Shown: piece after piece, positions 49,204-57,215 of the stretch
Layout: every line of letters starts with the position of its first letter
Numbering within the stretch: the stretch's first letter is position 1
Notes under the pieces: model-generated
What the model was told of the DNA's origin: nothing
The model's input: the letters and a program-made list of their open reading frames with translations, nothing else
Databases searched by the model: none
Program-made: the position numbers and the translations under genes
Origin: an uncultured Lachnospiraceae bacterium
GTDB taxonomy: Bacteria; Bacillota; Clostridia; Lachnospirales; Lachnospiraceae
Assembly (NCBI GenBank): GCA_910579935.1
Contig: CAJTVQ010000002.1
Coordinates: forward strand, 1-64,000
Direction of reading: 5' to 3'
DNA length: 64,000 nucleotides

Positions 49204-49941
49204 ATGATCAAAGAAGCATTGCAGTACATCATAGGGCTTCAACAGCCCAGAATCGAAGAAATTTATGGGGAAAATTATTATTTTCGCAATGATATCCCCA
49301 TACTGGTTGACAGTTGCCGCCGTTGTGAACCGTTGGAAATTTCCACGCTTACTTCCCTTGTGGACTACATAAAAGAGCGCATGGCCTACGATTTTAACGG
49401 AACCGGAGATTTACCGCAAATGATCGTTCATGTGGAATCAGAAACGGAAGTCCGGCTTGTTACCGTCTTTAATAATGATATGGCCAGATGGAATCTTGTA
49501 AAGGTCAAGGCAAGGGTTCCGGCTATTGTTCTGAATAAATTTATTGACCAGGAATCCTTCATCATTCAGATGCAGTCCATGTTCCAAAATACGGAAGATA
49601 AAGCAATCGTCATGCAGGTGGCCGGAAATGTTGAGGATAAAACCGTTGCGAATTACGGGGATGATGGCGTAACACAGAAAGCCACGATCAAGACCGGGCT
49701 TGCAAACGTGGAAGATATTTTAGTCCCGAATCCGGTCAAATTGCAGCCTTTCCGGACTTTCCATGAGGTAGAGCAGCCGGAAATTGATTTTGTATTCCGT
49801 ATGAAAAATGGGATGGCTGGTGTTTCTTGCGCGTTGTTTGAAGCGGATGGTGGAGCGTGGAGATTCCGGGCCGTGCATAGCATAGCGGATTATCTGAAGA
49901 AAGAGCTGGAAGGCGTGGGGAACATCGCCGTACTGTCATAA
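49204..49941 (+). CDS. Conserved phage protein, 245 aa
   Basis: MIKEALQYIIGLQQPRIEEI, then RRCEPLEISTLTSLVDYIKE. The middle has FIDQESFIIQMQSMFQNTED and GDDGVTQKATIKTGLANVED. The layout resembles DUF2303-like phage proteins found near recombination and replication genes. AAGGAG precedes ATG 49204. No catalytic motif seen. Confidence 0.65.
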   Translation: MIKEALQYIIGLQQPRIEEIYGENYYFRNDIPILVDSCRRCEPLEISTLTSLVDYIKERMAYDFNGTGDLPQMIVHVESETEVRLVTVFNNDMARWNLVKVKARVPAIVLNKFIDQESFIIQMQSMFQNTEDKAIVMQVAGNVEDKTVANYGDDGVTQKATIKTGLANVEDILVPNPVKLQPFRTFHEVEQPEIDFVFRMKNGMAGVSCALFEADGGAWRFRAVHSIADYLKKELEGVGNIAVLS

Positions 49942-50209
49942 ATGAAACATATACAGTATAAAAGAATTAGGAAAATTAAGGAAAGATGGCCTCATATTGG
50001 GATGAGTGAAGAAGCTTGCGGCTCCGGTTTCCCTTGTGAAAGAAGATACTGGACGGGCTGACAATCGGCGTCATGACCGACCCTCTGATCCGTGGTTCTA
50101 CATAAAGCATAAGCGCAACGCCAAAGATTGGAAGCCTTCACGCTGCGCCCACAGTTCGGCTTATTGCCTGAACAACAGCCTTTAGTAATTTTAAAGGCTG
50201 GAAGCCAAA
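49942..50209 (+). other. Gap with weak small frames
   Basis: Two short plus-strand frames are possible: one from ATG 49942, directly after the previous stop, for 39 codons (MKHIQYKRIRKIKERWPHIG), and one from a GTG near 50006 for about 59 codons (ending SAYCLNNSL). Neither has a good ribosome site. I do not call either as a gene. Confidence 0.35.
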
Positions 50210-50446
50210 ATGTCAAGATTTGATTATAAAAATGGGCTATATCCGAACGGTGACGGAGTCACGCGGGTTTCCGATCCGTTCTGGCTGAATACCTGCCAGA
50301 AATGCGGGTATAAATTTTGGTCGATTCTATGTACAGGGGATTGTTCTAATTGTGGGAATCCGGATGTTGTCCGGAGGCTTGGCGGCATCCCATATAAACA
50401 AATTATTGCGGAGCGTGGCAGACCGATAAAGGGAAATTCAGAGTAA
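50210..50446 (+). CDS. Zinc-ribbon phage protein
   Basis: 78 residues. CQKCGYKFWSILCTGDCSNC gives four cysteines for a zinc ribbon, followed by a conserved-looking GNPDVVRRLGGIPYKQII. The last codons lie in the first unit of the decamer repeat array. Function unknown; adaptor or DNA contact possible. Confidence 0.6.
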   Translation: MSRFDYKNGLYPNGDGVTRVSDPFWLNTCQKCGYKFWSILCTGDCSNCGNPDVVRRLGGIPYKQIIAERGRPIKGNSE

Positions 50447-50513
50447 ATAAGAGTTTATCAGAGTATGTCATAATTTATCAGAGTAAATCAGAGTTTGTCA
50501 GAATAAATCACAG
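50434..50513 (+). repeat. Helically phased decamer array (candidate tubC centromere)
   Basis: Eight or so consecutive 10-bp units of the form GAGT(T/A)(T/A)(A/G)TCA, for instance GAGTTTATCA, GAGTATGTCA, TAATTTATCA, GAGTAAATCA, GAGTTTGTCA, GAATAAATCA. One unit per helical turn puts every copy on the same face of DNA. It starts within the last codons of the zinc-ribbon gene and ends 24 bases before the winged-helix gene. Confidence 0.85.
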
Positions 50514-50536
50514 TTTTCGCAGTGGAAGGAGGAACT

Positions 50537-50791
50537 TTGAACAGATTAGGTTTTATTGTCCTTTCAATCCTAAAGCAGAGCGGCGCAGAAAACAAGCTAT
50601 CTTCCATGACGCTTCGGGAAATTGCGGCGGCTGAAGATTTTGGATTGAAAGAAAATACTATTTTCAAAAAACTAAAGGATTTCCAAATGTCCGGATATGT
50701 TGGGAAAGGCCTGAAAGAAGGTCATGCTGACACATTTTTCATAACACCGGAAGGGTTGGAAATGCTGGAAAAGGAAAGGGGCATATCATGA
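50537..50791 (+). CDS. Winged-helix DNA-binding protein (TubR candidate)
   Basis: 84 residues from TTG 50537 behind AGGAGG (50527-50532); GTG 50522 is possible. The helix-turn-helix and wing are apparent: TLREIAAAEDFGLKENTIFK, KLKDFQMSGYVGKGLKEGHA, DTFFITPEGLEMLEKE. It overlaps the tubulin-like gene by four bases (ATGA) and stands just after the repeat array. TubR proteins of TubZRC partition systems have this size, fold and position. The assignment is from context and fold, not from a close match. Confidence 0.7.
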   Translation: MNRLGFIVLSILKQSGAENKLSSMTLREIAAAEDFGLKENTIFKKLKDFQMSGYVGKGLKEGHADTFFITPEGLEMLEKERGIS

Positions 50792-51819
50792 AAAAAAAGG
50801 TTTCTTTTATCGCAGTGGGGCAGGCAGGGGGCAACATTGGACAGTTGTTTGAGGAAAAAGGATTTCCTGTTCTTTACGTCAACACTTCGCGGGAAGATCT
50901 GGACACGCTGGAAAAAGCAAAATACAGATACCATGTTCCGGGCGGAGAAGGCTGCAACAAGGACAGGCACAAGGCGAAACAGCTCATTATTGACGACTTC
51001 GACAACATAGCCGGGGAAATAGAATCAAAGGTCAGGGCGGATCTGATGCTGGTTATTTTCGCCAGCGGCGGCGGCACGGGTTCCGGAGCCGGCCCCATGC
51101 TGATTGATCTTTTGACCGGTGAGGGGAAAACGGTTGGTGCGGTTACGGTTATTCCGGCGCCTGATGAAAGCGTGAAATCCCATATCAATTCATACGAGTG
51201 TTTTTCGGAACTGACCGAAATTTCACAGACGGCGGCTTGTTTCATCCTGGACAATGAAAATGGGGATAAGCTGGAACTGAACGCGGCTTTTGTGGATGTT
51301 TTCGCGGCTTTTTTGGAAATACCGGAAAAGCATAAAAGCGTAAAAGGCAATATTGACAAGGCGGAGATCATGGAAACGCTGAAAGCCCACGGAATGGCCA
51401 TTCTGGCAAGGGATAAGGGCAAAGACAGCGCCGGCATTATCCAGGCGTTAAAGGGCGGCGTTTTCGCGCCCATGGAGCAGGATGGGGCCGTCAAATACAT
51501 CGCGGCGTCAATGGCCGGTTCCGTCTGCATGACCGACATTGAAAAGGCCATAGGAACGCCGGTCGACAATTTCCAGACTTTCAACGGCGAAGAAACAATT
51601 TGCTGCATTTCCGGCCTTACATACCCGCAGGCGCGGCTTGATCTGGTATATACAAAGGTTGCGGACAATAAGGACGTGATCAGGAAAAATCTGGCCGCCG
51701 CCAGGGAATCCGGCATGAAAAAGGACGTCAATTTCTTAAACGATATGGAGCCGACGGCAAAGAAGCAGGAAGCCAAAAAGCCGCAGTCAAGGCGCGATAT
51801 TATGAGCAAATATTTATAG
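50788..51819 (+). CDS. Tubulin/FtsZ-family GTPase (TubZ-like)
   Basis: 343 residues. N-terminal GTP-binding loop GQAGGNIG (11-18), then the tubulin signature ASGGGTGSGAGP with GGGTGSG at 94-100, and a T7-type catalytic loop KGNIDKAEI (N188, D190, E193) that would complete the GTPase site of the next subunit. The tail is basic (KKQEAKKPQSRRDIMSKYL), as in TubZ, where it contacts TubR. It is not a housekeeping FtsZ, which is acidic at the end and differs along its length. It probably forms filaments that move or segregate phage DNA. Confidence 0.85.
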   Translation: MKKKVSFIAVGQAGGNIGQLFEEKGFPVLYVNTSREDLDTLEKAKYRYHVPGGEGCNKDRHKAKQLIIDDFDNIAGEIESKVRADLMLVIFASGGGTGSGAGPMLIDLLTGEGKTVGAVTVIPAPDESVKSHINSYECFSELTEISQTAACFILDNENGDKLELNAAFVDVFAAFLEIPEKHKSVKGNIDKAEIMETLKAHGMAILARDKGKDSAGIIQALKGGVFAPMEQDGAVKYIAASMAGSVCMTDIEKAIGTPVDNFQTFNGEETICCISGLTYPQARLDLVYTKVADNKDVIRKNLAAARESGMKKDVNFLNDMEPTAKKQEAKKPQSRRDIMSKYL

Positions 51820-51837
51820 ACGGGGGGTGTTTTTCTC

Positions 51838-52914
51838 ATGGCTGAAATACGCTGGATCAAATTGCGGATTGACATGTTCGACGACGAGAAAATCAAGATC
51901 ATTCAGTCCATGCCGGAAGGGGATGCAATACTTGTTATCTGGATCCGGATCATTGCGCTGGCCGGCAAATGCAACGCCGGCGGGCTGGTTCTGGTTGAGG
52001 ATGAGTTTCCCTACACGGATGAAATGCTTTCCGTAATTTTCGGAAAGCCGCTGGCAACAGTCCGGCTTGCACTTAAAACTTTTGAGAAATTCCGCATGAT
52101 TGAAAGCACTGAAAAAGGGTTTTATATCACGAATTTCGACAGACATCAAAATGTTGAGGGCATGGACAAAATCCGGGAACAGAACCGGATTAGAAAGCAG
52201 CGGGAGAGGGCGAAGAAAAAGGCTTTAGGGCTGGAAATTTCCGATCCCGGAATCCCCGCCCCTCCGGATGCACAGGCGGCGGGAAAAGAGGGGGTCACGG
52301 ATGAAATCACGGGAATGTCGCGTGACAAGTCATGTGAAGTCACGCAACAGAGAAAAGAAGAAGAAATAGAAAAAGATAATAATATATCTATATCCCCTAA
52401 AGGAGATATAGATATTGTCGGCGGGGCGCCGACGGAACCGCAGGATCCGGAGCGGGGGGAACCAAAACGGGAAAACCTGAGATACAACATGATCAAAGCG
52501 GATTTCAACGGCATATGTAAAGACCTTCCGGAAGTGAAAGCAATGTCTGACACACGGAAAAGGGCAGTCAGGACTCTTTTAAACGAGCTGGAAAGCCTGG
52601 GGGTTATGTCCGGGCTTTCCCCGTATGACAAATTGCGGGAACTTTTCCGGATGGTGCAGGAGAGCGATTTTCTGACGGGCCGGTCCGGCAAATGGGCGAA
52701 GTGTTCGTTTGACTGGATTGTTAATAAAAAAAATGCGCTGAAAATCCTTGAAGGCAATTATGAGAATGAAAGGGGAGCGAGAAATGCAAGGGCTGACACA
52801 GGAGCCGGAAACAATGGGGAATCTGGCAATGCAGACGCTAGACCACTTGAAGGAACTACGATCAATGCACTTGAACGGTTCCGGAGAAACGCAGGAGCCA
52901 CAGAAGATCTATGA
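51838..52914 (+). CDS. Phage replication initiator, replisome-organiser type
   Basis: 358 residues. The N-terminal domain (about 1-110) fits the phage replisome organiser N-terminal family: EIRWIKLRIDMFDDEKIKII, ILVIWIRIIALAGKCNAGGL and GFYITNFDRHQNVEGMDKIR. A low-complexity linker follows (about 125-215) and a C-terminal helical region resembling DnaD-type domains. It probably opens the origin and recruits the loader of the next gene. An inverted repeat in AT-rich sequence lies in its linker (52384-52415). Confidence 0.82.
   Translation: MAEIRWIKLRIDMFDDEKIKIIQSMPEGDAILVIWIRIIALAGKCNAGGLVLVEDEFPYTDEMLSVIFGKPLATVRLALKTFEKFRMIESTEKGFYITNFDRHQNVEGMDKIREQNRIRKQRERAKKKALGLEISDPGIPAPPDAQAAGKEGVTDEITGMSRDKSCEVTQQRKEEEIEKDNNISISPKGDIDIVGGAPTEPQDPERGEPKRENLRYNMIKADFNGICKDLPEVKAMSDTRKRAVRTLLNELESLGVMSGLSPYDKLRELFRMVQESDFLTGRSGKWAKCSFDWIVNKKNALKILEGNYENERGARNARADTGAGNNGESGNADARPLEGTTINALERFRRNAGATEDL
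52384..52415. repeat. AT-rich inverted repeat inside the initiator gene
   Basis: ATATCTATATC (52384-52394) and GATATAGATAT (52405-52415) pair perfectly around CCCCTAAAGG-like bases. It codes for the protein linker. Many phage origins lie inside their initiator gene, so it is an origin candidate. Confidence 0.5.
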
Positions 52915-53671
52915 TTGCCGGAAATGCAGGGATACCGGGTATTATGAGATTGAAAAAGACGGATACACGTTCATGAAAGAATGCGAGTGCGGAAAGATGC
53001 AGCGTGAGCGGATAGAAAAAAAATTGAAGTTTGCATCCATACCGAAAGAGTTTGAGGGGCAGACGGTGGACAATTTCCGGACGGACTGTTATTCCACGCC
53101 GCAGGCGCAGGAGCTGGCGAAAATGGCGAAGTTGGTGGCCAAACGGTATGTTGAAAAGTTTCCGGAAATACAGGAGATAGGGAAAGGGCTTTATTTTCAC
53201 TCTAACGTAAAAGGGAGCGGAAAGACGCGGCTTGCCGTATCAATCGCAAATGATTTGATCAATAAAAATCTGGTGGTTGCAAAGTTTTGTACAACAATCC
53301 AGATACTAGACCAGATCCGGGAAACGTGGGGCGGACAGGAAGAAGGGCAGACCGGGCAGACATCCACGGAAACGCGGTTGATACAGGATATTATTTCGGT
53401 TCCGGTGCTGGTTATTGATGATATAGGGGTTGAACAGCCGAAAGACTGGATCAATGAACGGTTTTATAACATCCTCAACGGCCGCATGAATGAAAAGCGG
53501 ATCACGATATTTACAAGCAATTTCCGGATAAATAAATTGCGGCTGGATGATAGGATTGTTGACCGCATAAATAAAATGGCTCTGCCTATTGAGTTTCCGG
53601 CGGAATCAATCCGGGCAGTAATAGCCAGAAAGGAGAATGACGACCTTTTGAATCGTCTGTTAGGAACATGA
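52784..53671 (+). CDS. DnaC-like helicase loader, AAA+ ATPase
   Basis: 295 residues from ATG 52784 with AGGGGAGCG upstream; TTG 52748 and ATG 52814 are alternatives. N-terminal zinc-binding part (IYDCRKCRDTGYY then KECECGKMQ). AAA+ core: Walker A SNVKGSGKTRL, Walker B VLVIDDIGVE, sensor 1 TIFTSN and arginine finger region DRIVDRI. It loads the host DnaB helicase onto phage DNA. It overlaps the initiator gene by about 130 bases. Confidence 0.9.
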   Translation: MQGLTQEPETMGNLAMQTLDHLKELRSMHLNGSGETQEPQKIYDCRKCRDTGYYEIEKDGYTFMKECECGKMQRERIEKKLKFASIPKEFEGQTVDNFRTDCYSTPQAQELAKMAKLVAKRYVEKFPEIQEIGKGLYFHSNVKGSGKTRLAVSIANDLINKNLVVAKFCTTIQILDQIRETWGGQEEGQTGQTSTETRLIQDIISVPVLVIDDIGVEQPKDWINERFYNILNGRMNEKRITIFTSNFRINKLRLDDRIVDRINKMALPIEFPAESIRAVIARKENDDLLNRLLGT

Positions 53672-53997
53672 TTATTGCAGTAGATTTTGACGGTGTTTTG
53701 ACGCCGAACGGCCATTGGCCGGATGTAGGGGAGCCAAATACAAAGTTGTTTGAATGGTTGAAATTTTATAAAGAGCTGGGAGGGAAGCTGATCTTATGGA
53801 CGAACCGCACGGGCGCCGCGCTGGAAAACGCGATTGCTTTCTGCAGGGAACAGGGGCTTGAATTTGATGCCGTGAATAAAAACCTTCCAGAGATCACGGA
53901 GCATTTCAATGATGACGGCCCGAAAGTAACGGCTGACCTTTACATTGACGACAAGGCCGCCCGCGTGGAATTTAGAGGGGTAAAAGCTGATGAATGA
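53668..53997 (+). CDS. HAD-like phage hydrolase
   Basis: 109 residues. The nucleophile motif is at the start, IIAVDFDGVLTPNG (D6, D8); a lysine-containing middle LGGKLILWTNRTG holds motif II Thr; the acidic end LYIDDKAARVEF is motif III. Short phage HAD proteins like this may dephosphorylate nucleic acid ends or nucleotides. Start ATG overlaps the loader stop (ATGA). Confidence 0.8.
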   Translation: MIIAVDFDGVLTPNGHWPDVGEPNTKLFEWLKFYKELGGKLILWTNRTGAALENAIAFCREQGLEFDAVNKNLPEITEHFNDDGPKVTADLYIDDKAARVEFRGVKADE

Positions 53998-54685
53998 GCA
54001 GGAAAACAAAGTTATTGACAAGATAGAAAAATTACTGGCACTGGCCGGTTCAGACAATGAAAATGAAGCGAAGGCGGCAATGGTAAAGGCGCAGGAGCTT
54101 ATGGCCAGATATGAGATTGACCGGGAGAGGATCAAGGGGAAAGAACAGAAGGAAAGGCCGGTCATATATCTTTCCGGCGGGCCATTCAGGGATGCATGGA
54201 CAAGCATGGTCGCAGCCGTGATCGCTGAAAATTTCCGTTGCCGCTGCATAACGGCATTCATGAGGGGAACCGGCGGTTCCTTCCGGCTCCGGTTTTACGG
54301 CTATGAAGAGGATGCGAAAATCTGCATCAACATTTTTAATTATGCGGTCAAGGTGGTTCGGAAACGGTTTGCTACTTTACGGGCAATATACGCAGAAGCC
54401 GGAAAGGATTTTCGGAAAAATGAAAAAATGAATTATATAGCCGGATTTTGCCAGGGGCTTGACCGGAATTTTGAAGAGCAGAAAAAACAGAGTCGTTCCT
54501 TCGCCCTTGCACTGGTTAGGCCGGAAGCGGTCGATAAATATGTCAATGAACTTCCCGGGCTAATGAGGGATGAAACTTTCAAGTATGAGTGGAACCGGGA
54601 AAACGCATTATTGCGCCGCACGGGGTACGTTGACGGAAAGGCTTTCCAGAATGCGGGCGACAAGGAAAAGCTGGCGGGCATATGA
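53990..54685 (+). CDS. DUF2786-domain phage protein
   Basis: 231 residues. N-terminal DUF2786 (KVIDKIEKLLALAGSDNENE then AKAAMVKAQELMARYEI), a helical segment common in phage replication regions. The remaining 170 residues have GFCQGLDRNFEEQKKQSRSF and no known motif. It overlaps the HAD gene by eight bases. Confidence 0.82.
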   Translation: MNEQENKVIDKIEKLLALAGSDNENEAKAAMVKAQELMARYEIDRERIKGKEQKERPVIYLSGGPFRDAWTSMVAAVIAENFRCRCITAFMRGTGGSFRLRFYGYEEDAKICINIFNYAVKVVRKRFATLRAIYAEAGKDFRKNEKMNYIAGFCQGLDRNFEEQKKQSRSFALALVRPEAVDKYVNELPGLMRDETFKYEWNRENALLRRTGYVDGKAFQNAGDKEKLAGI

Positions 54686-54705
54686 AATTGCGGGAAGGTG
54701 GCTGA

Positions 54706-54876
54706 ATGAATTTTGATAAATGCAAAGAAAAGTATTTTGTCATTGTGGAAGGGGATGAACGGGCCGTTATCCGCGATACTGAAGAAGCGGCGGAAAGAAA
54801 GCGGAAAAAACTGTCAAAACACAGCGGCGAAAAGAAAATCTATATCTTTCGTGCAACCGGCCGTAACGGTGGGTAA
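54706..54876 (+). CDS. Small phage protein (56 aa)
   Basis: MNFDKCKEKYFVIVEGDERA then VIRDTEEAAERKRKKLSKHS and GEKKIYIFRATGRNGG. GGAAGGTGG precedes ATG 54706. The pattern of strand, helix, strand looks like a compact domain that reports a value plus a name (IFRATGR). I prefer this frame over the overlapping one at 54713-54943, which is low in composition quality. Unknown function. Confidence 0.6.
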   Translation: MNFDKCKEKYFVIVEGDERAVIRDTEEAAERKRKKLSKHSGEKKIYIFRATGRNGG

Positions 54877-54962
54877 ATATGCGGAAATTGTATGGATGAA
54901 TTACATTTTTAACGAGCAGCTGGAACTGGACCTGGAGACGTGAAAAATGGAGGGATGGCGGG

Positions 54963-55199
54963 ATGAAACAGTACTGCCGATATTGCAACAACTGTACGCC
55001 GGATGCGTACTGCACAGAGTACAACCGGAGCGTGAATGCGACAATGGCAAATAAGTGCCGGCGTTTTCTCTATAGCGCAGTGGACGCCCTGATGTCCGCG
55101 GATAAGGACGGCGGCATACACCGGTATGGTCCGCGGAAACCGAGAGGTCCAGGCGCAGGGCAGATAGAGGGACAGCTGAGCCTGTTTCGTAGTTTTTAA
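54963..55199 (+). CDS. Cysteine-rich phage protein
   Basis: 78 residues. Cysteines in YCRYCNNCTPDAYC and NKCRRF suggest a zinc site. The end GQIEGQLSLFRSF is of the short-linear-motif type (QLSLF resembles the beta-clamp binding motif QxxLF), so binding to the DNA sliding clamp is possible. GGAGG lies before ATG 54963. Packed between two phage genes. Confidence 0.6.
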   Translation: MKQYCRYCNNCTPDAYCTEYNRSVNATMANKCRRFLYSAVDALMSADKDGGIHRYGPRKPRGPGAGQIEGQLSLFRSF

Positions 55200-55213
55200 C
55201 GGAGGTGGCAAAG

Positions 55214-55765
55214 ATGGGAAACAGGGCATTCCGTCCTGCGGAAAGCGGGCCGGACTGGTGGAGGGACATACCGGGATATGCCGGGAGGTACCGGGTGAAC
55301 AGGAACGGGGATATTCAGAGGGTATTCCCGTCCGGGCTTGTAAGGAAAATGACGCCTTACAGGAAGACCGGAAGGAACCGCGGGAAGGGATTGTACGTCA
55401 AACTGACGGCCGGAGGAAAATCAAGGGAAGTCGCAGTGCTTAAGATAATGGCAGGAACGTGGCACGGCAGCAGGGACGGGAACCTTGTCGCGTACCATAA
55501 AAACGGGCTTGTGACGGATAACCGCGCTGACAACATAGGCTTTACCAGCAGAAGGGAACTGGGGAAATTAACCGGGCATATGGCAGGTAAAAGGAAATGT
55601 GTGTTTAAAGTGGCACGGAACGGGGAAGAAGTTGAGGTTTACCGTTCCGCAAGGGAAGCGGCAAGGAAAAACAACATGAGTTACCAGGCAGTGCTTGACC
55701 GCTGTCACAATAAAGTGAAAAATCCATTTGCGCTTGATGGATATACATACCGGTTCGAGAAATAG
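55214..55765 (+). CDS. HNH/NUMOD homing-type endonuclease
   Basis: 183 residues from ATG 55214 behind GGAGG (55201-55205). N-terminal NUMOD4 motif (WWRDIPGYAGRYRVNRNGDI), HNH-like centre (VAYHKNGLVTDNRADNIGFT), and C-terminal NUMOD1-type helix-turn-helix (YRSAREAARKNNMSYQAVLD). These freestanding nucleases spread among phages by cutting empty sites. It lies between unrelated small genes without disturbing either. Confidence 0.85.
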   Translation: MGNRAFRPAESGPDWWRDIPGYAGRYRVNRNGDIQRVFPSGLVRKMTPYRKTGRNRGKGLYVKLTAGGKSREVAVLKIMAGTWHGSRDGNLVAYHKNGLVTDNRADNIGFTSRRELGKLTGHMAGKRKCVFKVARNGEEVEVYRSAREAARKNNMSYQAVLDRCHNKVKNPFALDGYTYRFEK

Positions 55766-55811
55766 ATGAGCCTGTCTGATTACTTGTAGGAAGGATAAGG
55801 AGGGGTGAAAA

Positions 55812-56759
55812 ATCAGGATAGGACTAATAGATGTCGATGGTCACAATTTCCCGAATCTGCCGCTGATGAAGCTATCAGCGTGGCATAAATCACAGGGAGA
55901 CAGTGTCGAGTGGTACATACCAACACAACACGGATTTCCCCTTCCGCCCATGGATAAGGTGTACATGTCAAAGGTCTTCAGCTCAACACCGGACTACTGG
56001 GATTTTGTAAATGCGAAAGAGATCATAAAGGGTGGCAGCGGATACTGCATCAGCCTTGAAAATGGAAAGGAAGTTTACCAGAAAGAGAATGACGTACAGT
56101 TGCCATATGAAGTCGAACACATATATCCTGATTACAGCCTGTACCCCGGGCTGACAAAAGATACCGCATATGGTTTTATGAGCAGGGGATGCCCAAGAGG
56201 CTGTGAGTTCTGCCACGTTGAAGCGAAAGAGGGCAGAAAGGCGCATAAAGTCGCTGACTTGTCGGAGTTTTGGAGAGGGCAGAAAAACATTGTCTTACTT
56301 GACCCGAACCCGACAGCTTGTAAGGAATGGAAGGATATTTTACGGCAGCTTATTGACAGTAAATCATGGGTGGATTTTTCGCAGGGTGTTGATATTCGTC
56401 TTATGACAGAAGAAAAAGCCGAAATGATTAAGCGCGTCAAGACAAAGAATATTCACTTTGCATGGGATCGGTATGAGGATAAGGATATTGTGATTCCAAA
56501 ATTAAAGGAGTTTAAGCAGGTCACCCAGTGGGACAAGCGGAAATTGACAGTGTATGTGCTAACAAACTTTGATACCACGATAGAACAGGACCTGGAACGC
56601 ATTTACACCTTACGGGATTTGGGATACCGGCCTTATGTGATGATATATGATAAAGAGCATACCAAATCAACCGATGTGGTCCGGCGTATCCAGCGGTGGG
56701 TAAACATGCGGGCAGTATTTGAGAAGGTACAAAGGTTTGAGGATTATAAAACCGGATGA
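55812..56759 (+). CDS. Radical SAM phage protein, start codon unusual
   Basis: 316 codons if read from ATC 55812. The usual N-terminus of this phage family is visible upstream of the first ATG (55866): RIGLIDVDGHNFPNLPL. AGGAGG near 55799-55804 suits the ATC position, so initiation at ATC, or a lost ATG, is implied. The cluster motif is CPRGCEFCHVEA (CxxxCxxC). The residues after it are typical radical SAM barrel segments (NIVLLDPNPTACKEW, SQGVDIRLMTEEKA). The substrate is unknown; tRNA, nucleotide or protein modification possible. Confidence 0.8.
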   Translation: MRIGLIDVDGHNFPNLPLMKLSAWHKSQGDSVEWYIPTQHGFPLPPMDKVYMSKVFSSTPDYWDFVNAKEIIKGGSGYCISLENGKEVYQKENDVQLPYEVEHIYPDYSLYPGLTKDTAYGFMSRGCPRGCEFCHVEAKEGRKAHKVADLSEFWRGQKNIVLLDPNPTACKEWKDILRQLIDSKSWVDFSQGVDIRLMTEEKAEMIKRVKTKNIHFAWDRYEDKDIVIPKLKEFKQVTQWDKRKLTVYVLTNFDTTIEQDLERIYTLRDLGYRPYVMIYDKEHTKSTDVVRRIQRWVNMRAVFEKVQRFEDYKTG

Positions 56760-56853
56760 AATAGCATGCATAAATCGACAAGGAGTTAAAGGGAAAATGT
56801 TATGGTGGATATTTTTATCATTTGTTTGATTTAGAGATTAGGAGGATAGGAAA

Positions 56854-57141
56854 GTGAATAAAGGCAACAAAAACAAATATATAGAGTTAGCAAAACATTG
56901 TATTGGTCTTGACAGAAAGAAACCATACAAAAGACATGGAAAATATTTTTATACTCCATACCGTAATTTTTTTGCAACTGGAAGTAATTACGAGGATTGG
57001 GAAACCATGAAAGACGCCGGATATGCTGACCGGGACAAGGAAAAGAATCAGCATGGGGGATATACTTATTGGCTGACCCGTGCCGGGCTGGATTGGTTGG
57101 GAGAACAGCTTGGAATGCATATCCACGATGAAGCTGATTAA
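56854..57141 (+). CDS. Small phage protein (95 aa)
   Basis: Start GTG 56854, GGAGG upstream. KKPYKRHGKYFYTPYRNFFA and then GGYTYWLTRAGLDWLGEQLG. The WLTRAGLDWLG end resembles winged-helix C-terminal pieces seen in phage regulators. Function unknown. Confidence 0.65.
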   Translation: MNKGNKNKYIELAKHCIGLDRKKPYKRHGKYFYTPYRNFFATGSNYEDWETMKDAGYADRDKEKNQHGGYTYWLTRAGLDWLGEQLGMHIHDEAD

Positions 57142-57215
57142 AACTTAAATTTGGTACAACATCCCCCCTGTATCATTAGGGGATTTAGGGGGATTGCGGA
57201 AAGGTAGGATAGAAT

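Noticed and set aside
50434..50513. CRISPR-like array
   Set aside because: Units are only ten bases and directly joined, without spacers and without cas genes.
50874..51902. 342-codon minus-strand frame opposite the tubulin-like gene
   Set aside because: Serine- and leucine-rich shadow without start signals; the plus strand has clear GTPase motifs.
54713..54943. 76-codon frame overlapping 54706-54876
   Set aside because: The 56-codon frame starting at ATG 54706 has a better ribosome site and a more protein-like sequence; both cannot be called with confidence.
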